A DNA stretch of 64,000 nt, taken from NCBI GenBank assembly GCA_037179385.1, contig CM074179.1:2356001-2420000 (forward strand). Reading direction: 5' to 3'. Source of the DNA: Holothuria scabra. Lineage: Eukaryota > Echinodermata > Holothuroidea > Aspidochirotida > Holothuriidae. Made by a program: the position numbers and the translations under genes. Shown here in pieces: positions 56,001 through 62,000 of the stretch. Position 1 is the first letter of the stretch; each line of letters starts with the position of its first letter. The notes beneath the pieces are model-generated. The model saw nothing but the letters and a program-made list of their open reading frames with translations, did no database searches and was not told where the DNA came from.

Positions 56001-59000
56001 CTGTAACAGTACAGGAGCTCTGTTGAAACTAAGTGTCAAGGTGCTAATGGCAGAACTTGAGAATATACCAGAGGACCAGTCGCATCCATTTTCTGAAGAC
56101 ATTCAGCAATCTTTGGAACAATGTTTCTATTGTCTTTATGGACATCCTCACAAGAGGGCTAAGGCTAAACATCTACAAGACCATGGTGTAGAGGAAGTGA
56201 GTATTGGGGAAAATTCATCTTTTTGGGGAGGGGTGGTTATTGGCTTATGGGAAAGAACTCTGAATATATGGTGTGGGTACTACAGACATTTACATCTAGT
56301 AGATGATCCAATAGTTTAACTCAGGGAAGAGTCATATATCTAATTGGGCACTATGGACAGTTTGGCTTAGGATATACATAAGTGACCTGACAATAAAATG
56401 ACTCTTTCTTTATGAGAATGAAAGCGGACTTCATTAAGGACGGAACCTGTAGTTTAGGGATGTGGTTGGCTTTAAGTGTGATCCTTTTGGATTTTGGATC
56501 AAAAGTTGATCCCTCTATCATGAGTTGATCCCCCTATCAAGAGTTGATTCCTCCATCATGAGTTGATCCCCCTATCAAAAGTTGATCCCTCCATCATGAG
56601 TTGATCCCCCTATCAAAAGTTGATCCCTCTATCATGAGTTGAACCTCCTATCAAAAGTTGATCCCCCTATTAAGAGTTGATCCCCCTATCAAAAGTTGAT
56701 CCCTCTATCATGAGTTTATCCCTCTATCATGAGTTGATCCCTTGCCACTTTTGGATCAAGCAATGAAATTTCACCTGTTTTCCTGGAAGTGGGTTTTACT
56801 TGGGTCATTTTGCTATACATGGGAAATTTGGTGTTAAATTGCACCAACATGGAATACCAGGAAAATGACCTCAATCATTATTTAAATTCACAGTCTTAAA
56901 CTTAAGCAATAGCTTTTTTCCCCTCACAATGCCATGCATTACTTTTGAACAAGGCAAAAAAGAATTTTCTCTCTCTCAGGGCCTCATTCTATGGTGGGAG
57001 GTGGGAGCCATGTCAGTTTAACAAATGTAAAAATGTTAGTACAACAAATGCCACATTCTCATTTAAAGTTTATTTATTTCACATAGTTGCCATAACTCTT
57101 TTGTTGCAAAAAGTTGGAAATATTGACAAACCTTTCTCTAAATCTAACCCTTTTATCTATCGATCAGGTACCTCTTACCTGGGAGTATGGTAAATGCATG
57201 TTTGCATACTTCAAACCCAAAATGCTGCCAGAGTTTGATGGATATAAGACCAGCTCAATGTCAGGTGACCTTGAGAACCTCTTCCTGCGAATCACAAAAG
57301 TGATTCCTCTTGATCATCGACCTGAAGATAGTATAGAAAAGATACAGGCTTACATCGACGGAGGATCAGATGATGTACCCACACTGCCAGCAAAACCTTA
57401 TCCCAGCAGGTGAAATCCTTATTCTATATATCGTTACTTTAGTGCTTACTGTTAGGTTGTGATCCTGTAGTGATTCAACCATTGCAGGAGGGAGTATCCT
57501 TTTAGTAAAATGAAAAGATATGAAAAGACTTGAGATTAGTTGAAGCTGATGTATCTCGCAAATCCTTCCTGATCCAAAGCTAGTCCATCTTCCCTGTTTT
57601 CTGCTGCAGAATTATCTGTGAATATTCGCATCTTATTTAAACGTAAGTTTCCTTTCCATGCCCATATCAAGAGTCATTTTAAATTTTAAGAAACAACATG
57701 AATACAAGTATGCCCTACAGCTTCTGGGTGCAAACATAATTTTTCTGCCGTTGTAGACAATATTGATGCCGGTGTGGTTGTTACTGATAACAATATTGAT
57801 AGTGAAACTGCAACTGATTGTGATACTGATACTAGTGGTGATGCTGTTAGTAATCTCATACTGACAGTGATAGTGACAATGACGCTGAAATTGACATTGA
57901 TAGTTTGATAGTGACACGGATAGTGATACTGACACTGATACTGTTTGGAGCAGTTTCCACGTATACAGTAATTGTGATTTTGAGGTAAGAAAGTTCAGGG
58001 ATTTCAGTACAGGATCACAGCCATAAGTATATGGTTTAAAATTGTGGAAGACTCTATCTGTTTAAGAAAAAGAACAGAAACGGATTGGATACATGTTGTG
58101 ATGAAATGTTCCTTTAAGAAATGCACGATGTTTACAGAAGATATGTTCAAGTTGTTAAAATGGGGTCAGGAAGGGGGAGGGGAAGATGGATGTTAGAGTA
58201 AACTGTTATAATGTGGTTTGGCAAAATGAATATTCATCTCCTTACTCCCTTGTCTCTTTACAGCCTTGTTGTCACTGAAATATTTTACTTGTTGGCAGAC
58301 TACTACTTCAAAAACAAAGAGTTTGGGTAAGTCCCAAGAAAATAAACTTAAAGACAATCATTTATTACTCTAAACTATAATTTTATCCTGGGGATACCAA
58401 TATTCTTAGTTTCCACAGCTCTTTGATTTACATCAAATTTAAAAAAAATGCAGAGTAGCTCATATCACAAATCACTCACTGAGAGTTTTCTTGTTACACA
58501 TTAGGACCTTATTTGCTCATCAGTGCCTTGGAGCAATATAAACTAGGATTCTGTCTTAATAGGGAGGGCTGTTAGACCGCTGTGGGTGAGGCTAGAAGTA
58601 TGTTGGTTGAAAGAATTGGGAGTGTTTAGGGTGATAAATAACTGTCTTTAATGTTAAATGGCATGCAAATGTTCTCTTTCTACAGTCCTTTTAAAAGGCT
58701 TGGAAAATTGGTGATATTTGCAAAACCTTATTATTGAATGGTTGGAAAAATTAGGATGGTGTTACTGCATTCAACTAAGACCTCATTTAATGAAAAACTG
58801 AAAACATTTTTTCTTACATTGCAGGAAAGCAAATAAATTTTATATCCATGACATTTGTTTCTGTCCAAATCGGTTGGACAGCTGGGCTGGACTGGCTTTA
58901 GCAAAGAGTGGAAGACTCGAACTTAAATTGAACTCAGTAAGTTACGAAGGACCTCTTAAGATTGTTTGAAATATTTGATATATTAACTGTGACATGGACT

Positions 59001-62000
59001 GACTGCTGATTATGTTCCCAAAAAGGGAAGAATAATTTAAGGAGTACATTCATTATCCTTCTGATGGTATTATTGTGCCTTCAAAAGTGAGAGATTTTGG
59101 CATATCCATGTAAAAAGTGGTAATGTGGAAACAATTCTTGTAAAATTTAATACTTCAAGCTTTCTATATGAGGAAGTTGTTTAATAGGTCATTAGCATTC
59201 AATTTTTGACTTTACTTTGGGCTTGTGTGTAACATTTAATGGAGGGTAGTTTCCATGTATGTCACATCATGGCTAGTGGCAATAATACCTGTAGGTTGGA
59301 AGTAAAATATACCATGCTGCTGAAATATTCACATTATCATGGCATAGGATTAAAATTACAGACCAGATTGCTAAACATCCTTGCTTCAAATAAAAAAAAC
59401 TTTCATTTCCTAATCTTTGCTCAATTTCTTGCCAGTGCTAATTATCAGACATAAAATAGAAAGTCAAGAATAAATGGTTGGTCAGGATTTCTCCTGCCGT
59501 TCTTTTTGTAAAGCTACAACCTGGCAGATTTGGCTACCGCCTCACAGAAAATTGCTCCAGCTGCCACCAGCATTAAAAGAAATTGATGAGGTGATATTTC
59601 TCCCTCCATCCTGGTGTCAACATCTACTTGCCTCACACTGACTATCCCCCTAACATCAATGGCTACATAAAATCAAAATAGCAAGAACTGTGGAATTCCT
59701 TCCCTGAAAACAAATTTTACAGAGTAAAACCTGCGGAGGGGAAAATGGAGTCCCCAGCAAACAGAGGGATGATTTAGTCCTGACTAGGGCCCACATCAGT
59801 CACACTTACCTTACCCATACCTATTTACTTCACAGAGATTTAAGACCATACTGTATACTCTGTGACTCTTCTGTCACCGTCAGTCACATTCTGGTTGACT
59901 GTTATAAATACTCCCATATTGGCCAGAAATACTACACCATGCCTGACCTGAAAACCTTGTTTGGAGAGACAGATTCTTCCCTTATCCTTGGCTTTCTCAA
60001 GGAGAGTAAACTTTATAGAAATTTCTGACAGTACTTTCGCCTTTGCTATCTTTTTTTGTGTAAATTGACCCAGTTTTACTTTTTTTAAGGTAGTTTTACC
60101 TCAACAATGTAACATTTTCTATCTTGACACTATTATAACACTGTCGTGTTGGTGTGTGGTAAAACCCTATCTAACTAACTCCATGCTGGTGTCAAAGCTA
60201 GCAACTTTTCTACGTCGTGGACTAGTATCACCTAACAACTGTGGAAACCCTGGTGCCATGTAGACGTAAAGAGAAAGGCTGACGAAAATCATTGGTTGAC
60301 TTTTATTATAATTTGTCCACAGTGTGATGCCAAAGCTGAAGGAGGTGTTTATAAGCAGGGCATGGGATCACTGAGATGTTTTCATAGAGCTCTGGAAATT
60401 GACCAATCAAATCATTCTCTTTGGATTGAATATGGATCATTTGCATATATCTTACAGTCCCATGCATCAAGACAACTGAAACAGGTAAGCATAAAAATTC
60501 TCATTTGCCCACATTTGTGCATAAGGGAAGGTGGGGGGGTGTTTTTGGAGAAACTTTGATGGAACAAGGCTTCTTTCTTTTGTGTCTTGGAATTAGATTT
60601 AACAAAATCTAGACAATCTCGTGTTATTCTGAAGAAAAGTTTATTTGACCGATCCACATGTTCCTCTACTGTGAGGCATTGCCAGTGCTTGAAGTTGAGA
60701 GCCCAAGAAAGGGGGAGGTGTGAACTTTTTCAGAAGAGGAGAAATGTGTTTCTTGATGGGTGAAAAATGTTTAGGGGCTTCACCACCCCTTCCTCCATTA
60801 GCTACTGGCTTGTATAAATTGTGTATGCTGTTTTTTTTTTTTTTCAATTTTGAAGAAAGGGTACAAGTAAGACATACAGAAAATCACAGGTTCTGAAAAT
60901 CCTTGAAAGTCAGGGAAAATTGAACTTCCACACCTGGAAAGTTAAATATAATGAGAAATTTTTCAAAGGGGCTGGAAAGTCAGGGAATTTTGGGAAGTGG
61001 ACTTAACAATGGTAGATGTTCAGATGCATTGTTTTGTGAGAAGAAGATGGAAATATAGGACATGACTGTTTTTAAAGATCCTGGAAATATCAGTGAAAGT
61101 CTTGGAAAAGTCATGGAATTTTGTCATGTTGAATGTGAACAAACCCTGCATATGTAATTCTTTAGTTTCATTGTCTTTGAAAAGAGCACCTACTGCCATT
61201 GTGCTTGGTGCTCAGCAAAAGTAGAGAAAACAAGCCAATGAGTCACAACTGGAAAAAGGCCGTGACTGGCTCGACCTGATCCATCTAACAAACTTCGTTG
61301 TCTCACAGGTAGGAGAACCCTGTAAAGGGCTCTTCTGGATTTCACCATTGTACGTTCATTTGACAATATTCTGTAAATTTTGTTTTTTATCTTACAGCAA
61401 GAACAGATTCAACTTTCAGATGAGTCTGTGGAGGGACTTAAGATCAAACAGGCAGAGATGTTAACATTGTCAGAGGAGTGCTTCAGGAAAGTTAACGGCA
61501 TGGGTGGGGATGAGGAAGGGGAGGAATGGCTGATGCATTACATGCTAGGAAAAATATCAGAGAAACGAAGGGAGGTGAAGAAAGCTTTGGAACATTATCT
61601 GGAGGTAAGCAGTAGAGGAAAGGAATGGAGAAGGGGTGGGTGGGAGTAGGAAGTTGAGGGAAGGGGCTTGATGTACATTATATGCTAGGAAAATTATCAG
61701 AGAAAAGAAGGGAGATTAAAAAGCTTTGGAGCATTATCTGGAGGTAAGTTGTACATGGAAGAATGGGGAAGGGGTGGGTGGGGTTAGAAAGACAGGGAAG
61801 TAGCTTGATGTACATTATATGCTGGGAAAAATAACAGAGAAAAGAAGGGAGGTGTAGAGAGCTCTGGAACATTACTTTGAGGTAAGTGATAAAGGAAAGG
61901 AATGACTGGGGTGAGGGGGTTGGGGTAGGAAGGAGGAGGGAGTGTCTAACATTTCATATCATGAAAGCTCTCTTGAAAGGGGGGAGGTGAAATGGAATAC

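Noticed and set aside
57633..57935. Minus-strand Ser-rich 100-codon frame
   Set aside because: It is the degenerate hexamer array at 57762-57946.
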